From: a virus
DNA length: 39,149 bases
Strand: one strand, 5' to 3'
IMG/VR virus record: IMGVR_UViG_3300005340_000027
Span: 1 to 39,149 of that record
Shown: positions 6,141-12,901 of the stretch, one piece after another
Position numbering within the stretch: position 1 is the stretch's first letter
How the letters are laid out: the number at the start of each line of letters is the position of its first letter
Notes under the pieces: model-generated
What the model was told of the DNA's origin: nothing
Database searches by the model: none
The model's input: only the letters and a program-made list of their open reading frames with translations
Translations under genes and position numbers: made by a program

Positions 6141-6690
6141 AGAAGGTTATACAAGGGTGACGACAGTGTTGTCGCCCTTTTCAGGTCTAGGCCAGGTGCC
6201 AGCTGATATCTTACAAAGAGCTGCTGATAGGGGAACTGCTGTACACGTTCTCTGCGACGCTTACATCCAGGGCTTGGGTATCCCAGCCGCTGCCTCTAAC
6301 ATCCAGGGCTATTACAGCTCTTTTGAGAAATGGGCTGAGGGAAAGACCTTCTACCCTACACCTGGTAGGTTTTATGATGATGATAGAATGCTTACGGGTG
6401 AGTGTGATTGCGTCATAGAGACCGAAGGGGGCTGTGTCTTGGTGGACTTTAAGACCTCTGCCAAAGAGGGAAAGACCTGGCCTTTACAGGGCTGCGCCTA
6501 TGTTGAACTGGCCCGTAAAGAGGGCTGGAATTTGATCGGTATCCATTTTGTGAAGCTGCAAAAGGATGGGTCAGAGCCTGAAGTCTTTATTTACGATTAT
6601 AATAAACACTTACCTATGTGGAGTATGTGTTTTGAAGTATATAAAGAGTTTTTCGCAAAGAATGAATTTAATTTTGAGGATTTAATATGA
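6127..6690 (+). CDS. PD-(D/E)XK exonuclease (recombination)
   Basis: This 187-residue nuclease shows the motifs of the RecB/Cas4/lambda-exonuclease-like PD-(D/E)XK fold. These are RGTAVH (residues 35-40), an acidic residue after GE (GECD, 91-94), VDFKTS (106-111, catalytic D107 and K109) and QGCAY (121-125), matching the Q-x3-Y motif. Such enzymes resect DNA ends to make single strands for the partner annealase. The next gene is a Redbeta-type annealase that overlaps it by four bases (ATGA), so the pair is a SynExo-type recombination system. Confidence 0.85.
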   Translation: MSKPKEGYTRVTTVLSPFSGLGQVPADILQRAADRGTAVHVLCDAYIQGLGIPAAASNIQGYYSSFEKWAEGKTFYPTPGRFYDDDRMLTGECDCVIETEGGCVLVDFKTSAKEGKTWPLQGCAYVELARKEGWNLIGIHFVKLQKDGSEPEVFIYDYNKHLPMWSMCFEVYKEFFAKNEFNFEDLI

Positions 6691-7505
6691 CTGCTTTAGT
6701 TGAACAAAAAAGCTCTCAAGCGTTACCTTATAGCCCAGATCAAATAGAGCTGATAAAAAATCAGATCTGTAAAGGGGCTTCCGACGTGGAATTACAGCTA
6801 TTTTTACATGTGTGCCATAAGACTGGCTTAGACCCTCTGGTAAAGCAAGTCTACTCCGTCAAGTACGGTACCGATAGATCTATCATCGTCGGTATAGATG
6901 GTTTTAGATCGGTCGCTGAGCGCTCTGGCTGCTATGCCCCAGGTAAAGAGTCCACCTTCTCTTATGATGCGCAAGGTAGGCTTAAGTCTGCGACTGCTTA
7001 CGTCAAGAAGATGACTAGGGATGGTACCTGGCATGAGGTTAGTGCCTCTGCCTTCTGGGCTGAGTACGGATCTGATAAGCAATTCTGGAAGAAAATGCCT
7101 CATGTCATGCTATCTAAATGTGCGGAGGCGATAGCCCTTAGAAAAGCTTTCCCGAATGAGCTATCTGGGCTGTATACTCAAGATGAGATGGACCAAGCTA
7201 ACAGAAAGTCTGCCCCTGAAGAGGTCCTGGCTGTAGAAGCTGCTGACGTGGTAGTACACGCAGTAGAAATAGAACATTCAGACGAAGAAGTTGAAAAACT
7301 CCTTAGCAAGTTGGTAAGGAGCGACTTCCCCAAGGAAGATTATGATCTTATGCAGGAGTATATTTTGAAATACGCTACCCATCATAAGAAATCTATGTGG
7401 CAGGCGTACGTAGATTATCAAGATAATATAGACAAGCTGAGAGGGGATTTCTCTCGCTGGAAGGCTAAACATAATAAAATGGCTGAGGTGTCACATGGAA
7501 AATAA
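6687..7505 (+). CDS. bet: Single-strand annealing protein, Redbeta/RecT-like
   Basis: This 272-residue protein matches the Redbeta (Bet) family. It has GLDPLVKQVYSVKYG (residues 48-62), the signature IVGIDGFRSVAERSG (67-81), a strand-rich core with WHEVSASAFWAEYG, and MLSKCAEAIALRKAFP (141-156). Residues 190-272 are an acidic-to-basic helical tail that probably contacts partners. These proteins coat single strands and anneal them during recombination and concatemer formation. It is coupled to the exonuclease upstream. Family assignment rests on these motifs. Confidence 0.9.
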   Translation: MTALVEQKSSQALPYSPDQIELIKNQICKGASDVELQLFLHVCHKTGLDPLVKQVYSVKYGTDRSIIVGIDGFRSVAERSGCYAPGKESTFSYDAQGRLKSATAYVKKMTRDGTWHEVSASAFWAEYGSDKQFWKKMPHVMLSKCAEAIALRKAFPNELSGLYTQDEMDQANRKSAPEEVLAVEAADVVVHAVEIEHSDEEVEKLLSKLVRSDFPKEDYDLMQEYILKYATHHKKSMWQAYVDYQDNIDKLRGDFSRWKAKHNKMAEVSHGK

Positions 7506-7800
7506 GCAAGGCTGGGTGATCCAGGTAGAGCTATTGGGTATCTTCATAGCTCTGATGATGATGTTTTTCTCTATGGGCTCTAAGGTTGACTTAGTGGCCC
7601 AGCAGACAACAGAAAGAACAGATAAGATGTTTGAAATGTTCGTTACTCTTATAAAAGAGAGTAACAAGCAAAGTCAGACACTGACAATAAAGCAGCTAGA
7701 ATTTGAAAATAGGCTGCAAGCACAAGCTGAGAATCTGGCCATGGTAGGGGGTAAAGTCCTTGAATGGCGTGAGCAGCAGCTTAGTGATCGGCGACCTTAG
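7495..7800 (+). CDS. Membrane-anchored coiled-coil protein, possible spanin or holin-like
   Basis: This 101-residue protein has one N-terminal membrane segment (VELLGIFIALMMMFFSM, about residues 11-27) and a long helical, Gln/Glu/Lys-rich tail of coiled-coil character. That layout fits an inner-membrane spanin subunit (Rz-like) but also other anchors. GAGG lies six bases before the ATG, inside the annealase gene. It is the last gene of the plus-strand cluster, and its 3' end overlaps a convergent lipoprotein gene on the other strand. Function unproven. Confidence 0.6.
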   Translation: MENKQGWVIQVELLGIFIALMMMFFSMGSKVDLVAQQTTERTDKMFEMFVTLIKESNKQSQTLTIKQLEFENRLQAQAENLAMVGGKVLEWREQQLSDRRP

Positions 7801-7972
7801 CATCTTTCTTAAGGATATCGACGCGGACGTGTACGTCGGTATCCTTCTGAAAGGCATCTCTGTCTACCTTAACTGTGATGGCGTCGTCTGTTGCGATATC
7901 GTCTACCGTCTTATAAAGCTCTGGCAGCGTAGCGCAGCTGGATAGCAGCAATAAAGTTACTATCAGCTTCAT
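7781..7972 (-). CDS. Small lipoprotein, possible outer-membrane spanin (Rz1-like)
   Basis: This 63-residue protein starts MKLIVTLLLLSSC. A short basic-hydrophobic signal ends in a lipobox (LSSC) with acylation expected at Cys13. The mature part is small and charged (TLPELYKTVDDIATDD...DVHVRVDILKKD). This is the size and layout of outer-membrane spanins, which act with inner-membrane partners in lysis of Gram-negative hosts. Start ATG at 7972 (AGGT eight bases upstream) overlaps the stop of the upstream gene as ATGA. The 3' end is antisense to the convergent membrane protein gene. No lysin is next to it, so the lysis role is inference. Confidence 0.65.
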   Translation of the reverse strand: MKLIVTLLLLSSCATLPELYKTVDDIATDDAITVKVDRDAFQKDTDVHVRVDILKKDAKVADH

Positions 7973-8172
7973 GATGGGCACCTGCCAGGAAACTCGCCAC
8001 CATCTTCCCCCAGGACTCCAACAGTCTGATTATAATGAGCCCGAGCTCTGTCCATTTTCTCTTTAAGAGCCAGCTTCTCTTCGAAGTCTGTCATCTTCAT
8101 AGGGTTAGGAAATTGGAATTTCTCGTGCCGCTTCTCGTAGGACTTTTCCTTCTTACCGCGAAACTGGTCCAT
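7969..8172 (-). CDS. Hypothetical small basic protein
   Basis: This 67-residue charged protein (Lys, Glu and Arg-rich, with a helix FEEKLALKEKMDRARAHYN) was not recognised. Its ATG shares one base with the stop of the 49-residue gene upstream, and its stop overlaps the start of the lipoprotein gene, so all three are probably translated together. Confidence 0.6.
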   Translation of the reverse strand: MDQFRGKKEKSYEKRHEKFQFPNPMKMTDFEEKLALKEKMDRARAHYNQTVGVLGEDGGEFPGRCPS

Positions 8173-8321
8173 TATTTCTTTCCTTTCTTTTTGCCCCGAT
8201 CCGCTTCGCTGTAGGCTATAGCTACTGCCTGCTTCTGTGGCTTCCCTGCTTTCATCTCTGTCTTTATGTTGTCGCTAAAACCCTTCTTAGAGCTAGCAGC
8301 TTTACCTTTTACGAGTGGCAT
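8172..8321 (-). CDS. Short Lys-rich phage protein (KAGKPQKQAVAIAY type)
   Basis: This 49-residue protein begins MPLVKGKAASSKKGF and contains KAGKPQKQAVAIAYSEADRG. The second element recurs in short basic proteins found among structural genes of many phages, resembling DUF6496-type proteins. Function is unknown; it may be a minor virion or DNA-associated protein. AGGTAAG lies three bases before the ATG, and the stop overlaps the next start (TAATG). Easily overlooked because of its length. Confidence 0.75.
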   Translation of the reverse strand: MPLVKGKAASSKKGFSDNIKTEMKAGKPQKQAVAIAYSEADRGKKKGKK

Positions 8322-8334
8322 TTTCTTACCTGGG

Positions 8335-9039
8335 TTAGAATAGTCTTAGTCCTGTTATCACTAGGTTGCGCGTGGCCCCTGTGGCATTCGTTATTTGTAG
8401 GTTGTCCCCGCTTGTACCAAAGGCAATATTACTGCTAGCAACTGCAACAGTGGTATAACTTCCTGAGGGGCCAGATCCTAAGACAAAGGCAACAGCTCTG
8501 AAGCTAGCGTCCCCTGTCAAGTTGTTAGTAGCAGCTACCCACAGCCATTGGCTGTCAGCTGTGATCGCTGTAACTGTCTGCGTCTGCCCTGCGAAGCTGA
8601 TAAAGTTCGGGTTGTTAAAGCTATAAACCCCTGAGGGGAAAGCGAAGCTAGAGAGGTTAAAAGGTGATAACATCTGTATGCCTACAGAGTTCGCGGCTCC
8701 TACAGTCGTTACACCTCCATTAGCAATCCCAGTTAAAGCAACGCTACCTGAGCTGTCGGGAAAAACTGGAGAGCTGCCCGAGGCTGTAGTAAATTGCAGC
8801 GCTGGCCCCCCATTAGCTGTAGCTAGCAACTTCCAAAGAGCTTGGTTGTTAACGATGTTAACCATAGCCCAGAGCTTATTGTCAAAATTGTTGCTCCACA
8901 TACTGATAATAGGATATTTGCCCTGATTTTCCTTAGGGAATAAGTCAGTTACAGTCGGATCTCTTTGCCTGATATAGCTAGCCACATTCTGATAGAATAT
9001 ACCGACATATTTTGTAGGATCTCTAGGGCTAAAACTCAT
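8335..9039 (-). CDS. Tail fibre or head-fibre-like structural protein
   Basis: This 234-residue protein starts with a charged helical segment (DPTKYVGIFYQNVASYIRQRDPTV, about residues 7-30). The rest is Gly/Ser/Thr/Ala-rich with alternating strands, typical of phage fibre shafts and caps. It follows three other fibre-like genes on the minus strand and abuts the 9040 gene by one base. Sequence alone does not tell whether it binds the host receptor or is an accessory. Confidence 0.6.
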   Translation of the reverse strand: MSFSPRDPTKYVGIFYQNVASYIRQRDPTVTDLFPKENQGKYPIISMWSNNFDNKLWAMVNIVNNQALWKLLATANGGPALQFTTASGSSPVFPDSSGSVALTGIANGGVTTVGAANSVGIQMLSPFNLSSFAFPSGVYSFNNPNFISFAGQTQTVTAITADSQWLWVAATNNLTGDASFRAVAFVLGSGPSGSYTTVAVASSNIAFGTSGDNLQITNATGATRNLVITGLRLF

Positions 9040-9498
9040 TTATAAGCTCACAGTTATAGGGACTGGTGGAGCTAAAGCAGCTTTCCCATTGATAGCCTCA
9101 TCCTGTACTTTCTGAATCTTTTCATTGATGATCTTATCGCTTAAGCCTGTGAGAGCTTGTAGTTCCGCTCTCGCTGCCACCTTCTCATCAGGCGTACTAT
9201 CTGAAGAAAAAGCCGATAGAAAATTTTCTGTAACATTGACATTGGTAACCTCTGAAATCACATCTTTAAAAGCTGCCCAAGATATATTTGCCCTATGAGA
9301 ATCTATGGGTATATATTGGCTAGCCATCCCTTCAACGTCGACCTTAACCTTGTTGAATTCTACATGATGATAGACGTTAGGCATCCCATCGGTAAAAACA
9401 CATTCAAGCTGCCTAAGGCATAGCTTATCAAAGTGATAAGAGATTTTTTTTCCTGGAAATAGGTTAGCAAAGAATTGCTGCGCACTGTAAAAGTCCAT
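9040..9498 (-). CDS. Hypothetical structural-cluster protein, C-terminal spacer helix
   Basis: This 152-residue protein was not recognised. Residues 1-75 are mixed alpha/beta (FYSAQQFFANLFPGKKISYHF; YHHVEFNKVKVDVEG). Residues 105-140 form a helical segment (DEKVAARAELQALTGLSDKIINEKIQKVQDE) of the kind seen at trimeric fibre bases. GAGG lies four bases before the ATG. It sits inside the fibre gene cluster, so a fibre-assembly or baseplate role is plausible. Confidence 0.55.
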   Translation of the reverse strand: MDFYSAQQFFANLFPGKKISYHFDKLCLRQLECVFTDGMPNVYHHVEFNKVKVDVEGMASQYIPIDSHRANISWAAFKDVISEVTNVNVTENFLSAFSSDSTPDEKVAARAELQALTGLSDKIINEKIQKVQDEAINGKAALAPPVPITVSL

Positions 9499-9505
9499 TG
9501 TTCCT

Positions 9506-10201
9506 CTAAATTTGATGCATTAATGTCAGGTAATACGCCGTCTGCGCAGGAGCTGCTATAGCGAAGGAAGCGGCTGCCCCTGTAGTTGGATTTTGCTGAA
9601 AGATAATAGCTGTGAGGGTGTTGGACACTCCCTGCGCCCACGTTACAGTAGATCCAGCTGTTAGCGCTGCCCCATTAACGATAGTTGTCCCTACAGGATT
9701 GTAAGAGGTCTGATTTTTTATCGTGAAAGGGAATCCCCCAAAAGTTGCTTGGCCTGTTCCAGTTACGGAGTTAACCAAGACATAAGCTGATAGGTAGCAT
9801 AAGTTCCCTACTCGGGTATAGTAGCCCTGCTGGTCGGCATAAGTCGTTGTCCCTGCTGTACTTCCCCCTACCATCGTACCCGTGAAAGTTCCGAAGGCGT
9901 AGGCATTTAACAGGTGGCTACCTGCGTTAAAAGATATAGCAGTAAAATAGGTAGTGGAAGTCGTAGAAAAAGCTGGGGCAGATCCTGTGGTACCTGCAAG
10001 GATAGAGTTGTTTGTGCCAGCTGTAAGCATCGTTATGGCAGTCGTTCCATTGCCAACTAACACCCCGTTAGTCGTTAAAGTGGCTCTGCCTGTTCCACCA
10101 TTAGAAACAGTTAAAGGGTTAGCTAGGGCTGTGAAAGATCCTGCGCCGTTATAGGTGACGATCCCTGAGGCTGTGATATTTAAAGCATTATTAGCGGCCA
10201 T
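9506..10201 (-). CDS. Tail-fibre-like protein with GGTG shaft motif
   Basis: This 231-residue low-charge protein is rich in Thr, Ala and Gly. Residues 28-55 contain NGGTGRATLTTNGVLVGNGTTA, the repeated GGTG...NGVLVGNG motif common in phage tail-fibre shafts. The C-terminal half (residues 105-231) is strand-rich with aromatic residues and may form a carbohydrate-binding cap. It lies between other fibre genes. A role in host adsorption is likely but the ligand is unknown. Confidence 0.7.
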   Translation of the reverse strand: MAANNALNITASGIVTYNGAGSFTALANPLTVSNGGTGRATLTTNGVLVGNGTTAITMLTAGTNNSILAGTTGSAPAFSTTSTTYFTAISFNAGSHLLNAYAFGTFTGTMVGGSTAGTTTYADQQGYYTRVGNLCYLSAYVLVNSVTGTGQATFGGFPFTIKNQTSYNPVGTTIVNGAALTAGSTVTWAQGVSNTLTAIIFQQNPTTGAAASFAIAAPAQTAYYLTLMHQI

Positions 10202-10213
10202 CTATACACCTAA

Positions 10214-11083
10214 TTAAACAATTGTCATGCTTCCGATAGAGCTTATTACCTGCCAATTAGCATTGGCTGAAGTACAGACCAAGGTAATAGTGTCCCTCGT
10301 CGCAATGGAAGTTATAGAGCCGCCAACTCCCGCAGTGGTAGGCGTAGCGGAGCCAAAGAAAATCTGATTGCCTGCATTCTGAGCTACGCGCCAACCTGTG
10401 GCGTTATTAATCCCTGTAATGGCTAACATGTCACCAACAGCCGAAGTAGCAGGCAGCGTCGCGACCACCTGGCCTGCGTTGTTGGCTATATAGCCTGTAT
10501 TGACTGCCATCGCCTGAGTAGTCCCAGTTACCACAACCCAAGAGTTAACCCCTTGCTGTGCTGCGGCCCATACAGGAGAGTTGCCCGAGACAGAAGTCAA
10601 TACAAGACCGCTAGAGCCTGGGGTTATCACAGCTGGATAGGCTGTATTGTCGAAGGCTAGAACGCCACCAGCGGCCCCATTAAGGCCGTCTATTACGTTC
10701 GTGCTCTGACCTATCAAAACCTGCCCTGAAGCAATCATGGCTGGATAGGTGGCTTGAGTATAAGCAGGGTCTACAGCAGCCCCATTGCTTCGTACTATAG
10801 TCCCTGCTGCGCCTGGTGAAAGGCTGTTCATATCTGCAACCCCTTCCCCTATAGGGATAGACCCTAATGGGAAGATGGTATTGCCAGTCCCACCATGAGG
10901 CACGGTAAGAGGGTCTTCTATAGATATAGTTACTGTATTACCAGCCCCAGCAGTGTTTATTGGATCTGTGCCTAACACATTCAAGACGTTAGCTACTGGT
11001 ATAGCTATCCCTGAATCGGTAACGAAGCTTGTTGGAATAGCTGGGGAGGAGGCAGCAGCACTTATAATTCCTGACTGGCTCAT
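10214..11083 (-). CDS. Tail-fibre-like protein
   Basis: This 289-residue Gly/Ala/Val-rich fibre protein contains VPHGGTGNTIFPLGSIPIGEG (residues 62-82), a variant of the GGTG shaft motif, and further repeats of GQVLIGQS / GVLAFDNT type. The C-terminal domain (residues 180-289) has a regular strand pattern ending NANWQVISSIGSM, similar to caps of short fibres. Its ATG overlaps the stop of the upstream gene by four bases. Confidence 0.7.
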   Translation of the reverse strand: MSQSGIISAAASSPAIPTSFVTDSGIAIPVANVLNVLGTDPINTAGAGNTVTISIEDPLTVPHGGTGNTIFPLGSIPIGEGVADMNSLSPGAAGTIVRSNGAAVDPAYTQATYPAMIASGQVLIGQSTNVIDGLNGAAGGVLAFDNTAYPAVITPGSSGLVLTSVSGNSPVWAAAQQGVNSWVVVTGTTQAMAVNTGYIANNAGQVVATLPATSAVGDMLAITGINNATGWRVAQNAGNQIFFGSATPTTAGVGGSITSIATRDTITLVCTSANANWQVISSIGSMTIV

Positions 11084-11421
11084 TCTCCCACCCCATAGAT
11101 ACCAGTTACAAAGATACCCCCAGAGCTAGGGGCTCCAGAGGCTTGTTTTACATAGATCTGCGTCCCTATCTGCATCTTAAAGTCGTAGGTAGGGTCTTGG
11201 TTGGCATTAAGGTCGTATAGATCAAAAGATCCTGCGGGCAGATAGATGTTATTGTTTATGGCATCGAACGAGACAATTAAGTCTGCGTTAGACGTGTTGG
11301 TAAACTTTATCAGACGGAGAGGCTTGGTTAGAGCCGTACCTACAGCTGCAAAAGTCCCTGAGATTGATCCAAAGGCCAGAGTCCTATAAACATCAAACCT
11401 GACTATTTTAGAATAAGCCAT
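11080..11421 (-). CDS. Small structural protein of the fibre cluster
   Basis: This 113-residue strand-rich protein (SKIVRFDVYRTLAFGSISGTF; LRLIKFTNTSNADLIVSFD) resembles small beta-sandwich virion proteins that decorate or join fibres. No family was assigned. It lies two bases downstream of the large repeated fibre gene and overlaps the next gene by four bases, so it is expressed as part of the fibre unit. Confidence 0.55.
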   Translation of the reverse strand: MAYSKIVRFDVYRTLAFGSISGTFAAVGTALTKPLRLIKFTNTSNADLIVSFDAINNNIYLPAGSFDLYDLNANQDPTYDFKMQIGTQIYVKQASGAPSSGGIFVTGIYGVGE

Positions 11422-11423
11422 TT

Positions 11424-12662
11424 CTATGCCTGGGTTAGGACTGTATAAATCATTGTTACAGTGATGGTATTATCGTTGGCTGCGTTACCAGTTATGGCAG
11501 TATCGTCGTTAAACATAATCACAGGGGCATTTTCTACTATCGTCGCTGCTGTAACTACATCTGCGTCCACTCCACTCATGTTGTACATGTTCACAGTCTG
11601 ATCTAAGAACCCTGCACCTGTAATAGTGGCTAGGAAGTTCCCTGTCATAGTGGGGAACATTAAGACAATGTCTTGTGGATTAGTAAAGACGTTAGAGCCC
11701 CCATAAGTAAACTTAGCCTGTACCTGAATAGGCAATATGCTAGTACCTGCTCCTTGGGCTGCTAACAATGTGATAGGAACTGTTTCGAGGGCCTTTATCT
11801 GCGCTGAGGTCAAAGTGACCGAAACCCTGCCATAAACACTCGGGTTGACGTTCAACGCTAGAGTACCAGCTCCCAAGGTAGACGTTAGAGTTGTAGAGGA
11901 GATCGTTGCGAATACTGGGTCAGCGCCTGTAGAGCCTACAAGTACCTGTCCATTAGTACCCACTGCAAGGGCATCTATAGCAGTTAGTCCACCTCCCACT
12001 AAGACACCGTGATCGGTAAGACCTGAATCTACCCCTAAATCACCAAAAGCGGGGTCTGCTCCTGTAGCTCCGATTAAGACTTGACCGTCTGTTCCCGCAG
12101 CTGTAGCAACAATTGCACTATTGTTTTCTCCTAAAAGAACACCGTGAATAGTGAGACCAGAATTAACCCCAAGCGCACCAAAAGCGGGGTCGTTACCAGT
12201 AGAGCCTATTAAAACCTCTCCTGTATCACCTACAGCGATAGCAGTAATATCCCCACTCCCAGAGCCAACTAAAACTGCGTGGTCTGTGTAGGTTGCAGGG
12301 GCATAAGGGCCAATCAATGAAAGCGTTTCTGTGCCCGCTGATCCTGTTACTAAGATCTGACTTGCTGTTCCCAAAATGTTAAAATTTCCTGCGATAGCAG
12401 ATTGAGCTCCGCCTACATCGCCTGTGATCGTGATAATGTCGCCTGTGGTGCCTTCGCCGATAACACTCCACACCTGAGCCCCTGCTACAATGTCTGTAAG
12501 CATATAGGCTATGCCTGTGCTCTGATCTACTTGGATATCGCCAATAGCTACACGCTTTTGATTAGATCCAGGAGCTTCTTGTGCTACTTTGACATTAGGA
12601 GGGTTGACAGCGCGGACGCCCTGATAGGCTTGTTCGTTGGGGACAGGATTTTTGCCAGACAT
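11424..12662 (-). CDS. Tail-fibre protein with three 45-residue tandem repeats
   Basis: This 412-residue fibre protein opens its transcription unit (AGGTTCTCT before the ATG, conserved AT-rich motif upstream). Residues 1-75 form an N-terminal attachment region (VAIGDIQVDQSTGIAYMLTD). Residues 128-262 are three tandem 45-residue repeats of the pattern H-x-VLxGxxxxxI-x-AxAxGTxGQVLIGxTGxDPAFGxLGVxSGL. Residues 265-412 form a strand-rich C-terminal domain. Such repeats form a beta-structured shaft. Repeat number is probably variable between relatives. Confidence 0.75.
   Translation of the reverse strand: MSGKNPVPNEQAYQGVRAVNPPNVKVAQEAPGSNQKRVAIGDIQVDQSTGIAYMLTDIVAGAQVWSVIGEGTTGDIITITGDVGGAQSAIAGNFNILGTASQILVTGSAGTETLSLIGPYAPATYTDHAVLVGSGSGDITAIAVGDTGEVLIGSTGNDPAFGALGVNSGLTIHGVLLGENNSAIVATAAGTDGQVLIGATGADPAFGDLGVDSGLTDHGVLVGGGLTAIDALAVGTNGQVLVGSTGADPVFATISSTTLTSTLGAGTLALNVNPSVYGRVSVTLTSAQIKALETVPITLLAAQGAGTSILPIQVQAKFTYGGSNVFTNPQDIVLMFPTMTGNFLATITGAGFLDQTVNMYNMSGVDADVVTAATIVENAPVIMFNDDTAITGNAANDNTITVTMIYTVLTQA
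11877..12281 (-). repeat. Three in-frame 135-bp tandem repeats in the fibre gene
   Basis: Units of 45 codons start at residues 128, 173 and 218 of the fibre protein. At DNA level the words ACCAAAAGCGGGGTC and related segments recur between units. Units 1 and 2 are most alike, while unit 3 decays after DPVF. The repeat length is set by the shaft fold and offers a substrate for slippage or recombination. Confidence 0.7.
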
Positions 12663-12676
12663 AGAGAACCTAAACT

Positions 12677-12717
12677 AAAATATTTACTTAACATATAAGC
12701 AAAAAAAGACTCCATGT
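12677..12717 (-). promoter_or_regulatory. Conserved control element before the fibre unit
   Basis: On the minus strand this contains CATGGAGTC, a T7 tract, then GTTAAGTAAATATTTTAG, ending about 15 bases before the fibre ATG. The same three modules in the same order lie upstream of the portal gene (36107-36172). A clear -35/-10 pair is not visible, so it may be a site for a phage-specific activator or RNA polymerase adaptor. AGAC/GTCT beside the T-tract could also act as a weak terminator for the preceding unit. Confidence 0.4.
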
Positions 12718-12736
12718 CTAGGGCAATGTGGGTGTT

Positions 12737-12901
12737 TTAGCCTTTCTTTTTGGGGGATTTTTGGCTTTTCCTGGCGTTCGACACCATATTACGAACCATC
12801 ATCAGGCTTTTTACCAGGCCGCTTTGCTTTTGGCTTGGAGCTAGGCGCCCGTGGCTTTGGCTTGTTCCTGAGCTTTTCCCAGTAGTCGTAGCCTGTGTCA
12901 T
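12737..12901 (-). CDS. Possible small basic protein overlapping the end of the 684-residue gene
   Basis: A 54-residue frame starts MTQATTTGKSSGTSQSHGRL and ends in a basic helix (VKSLMMVRNMVSNARKSQKSPKKKG). A near-consensus GGAGGAAAT precedes the ATG. Most of it overlaps, in another frame, the last 38 codons of the large virion protein gene, then extends 52 bases past that stop. The Shine-Dalgarno match also encodes part of the larger protein (WRKY), so it may be coincidental. Confidence 0.35.
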   Translation of the reverse strand: MTQATTTGKSSGTSQSHGRLAPSQKQSGLVKSLMMVRNMVSNARKSQKSPKKKG

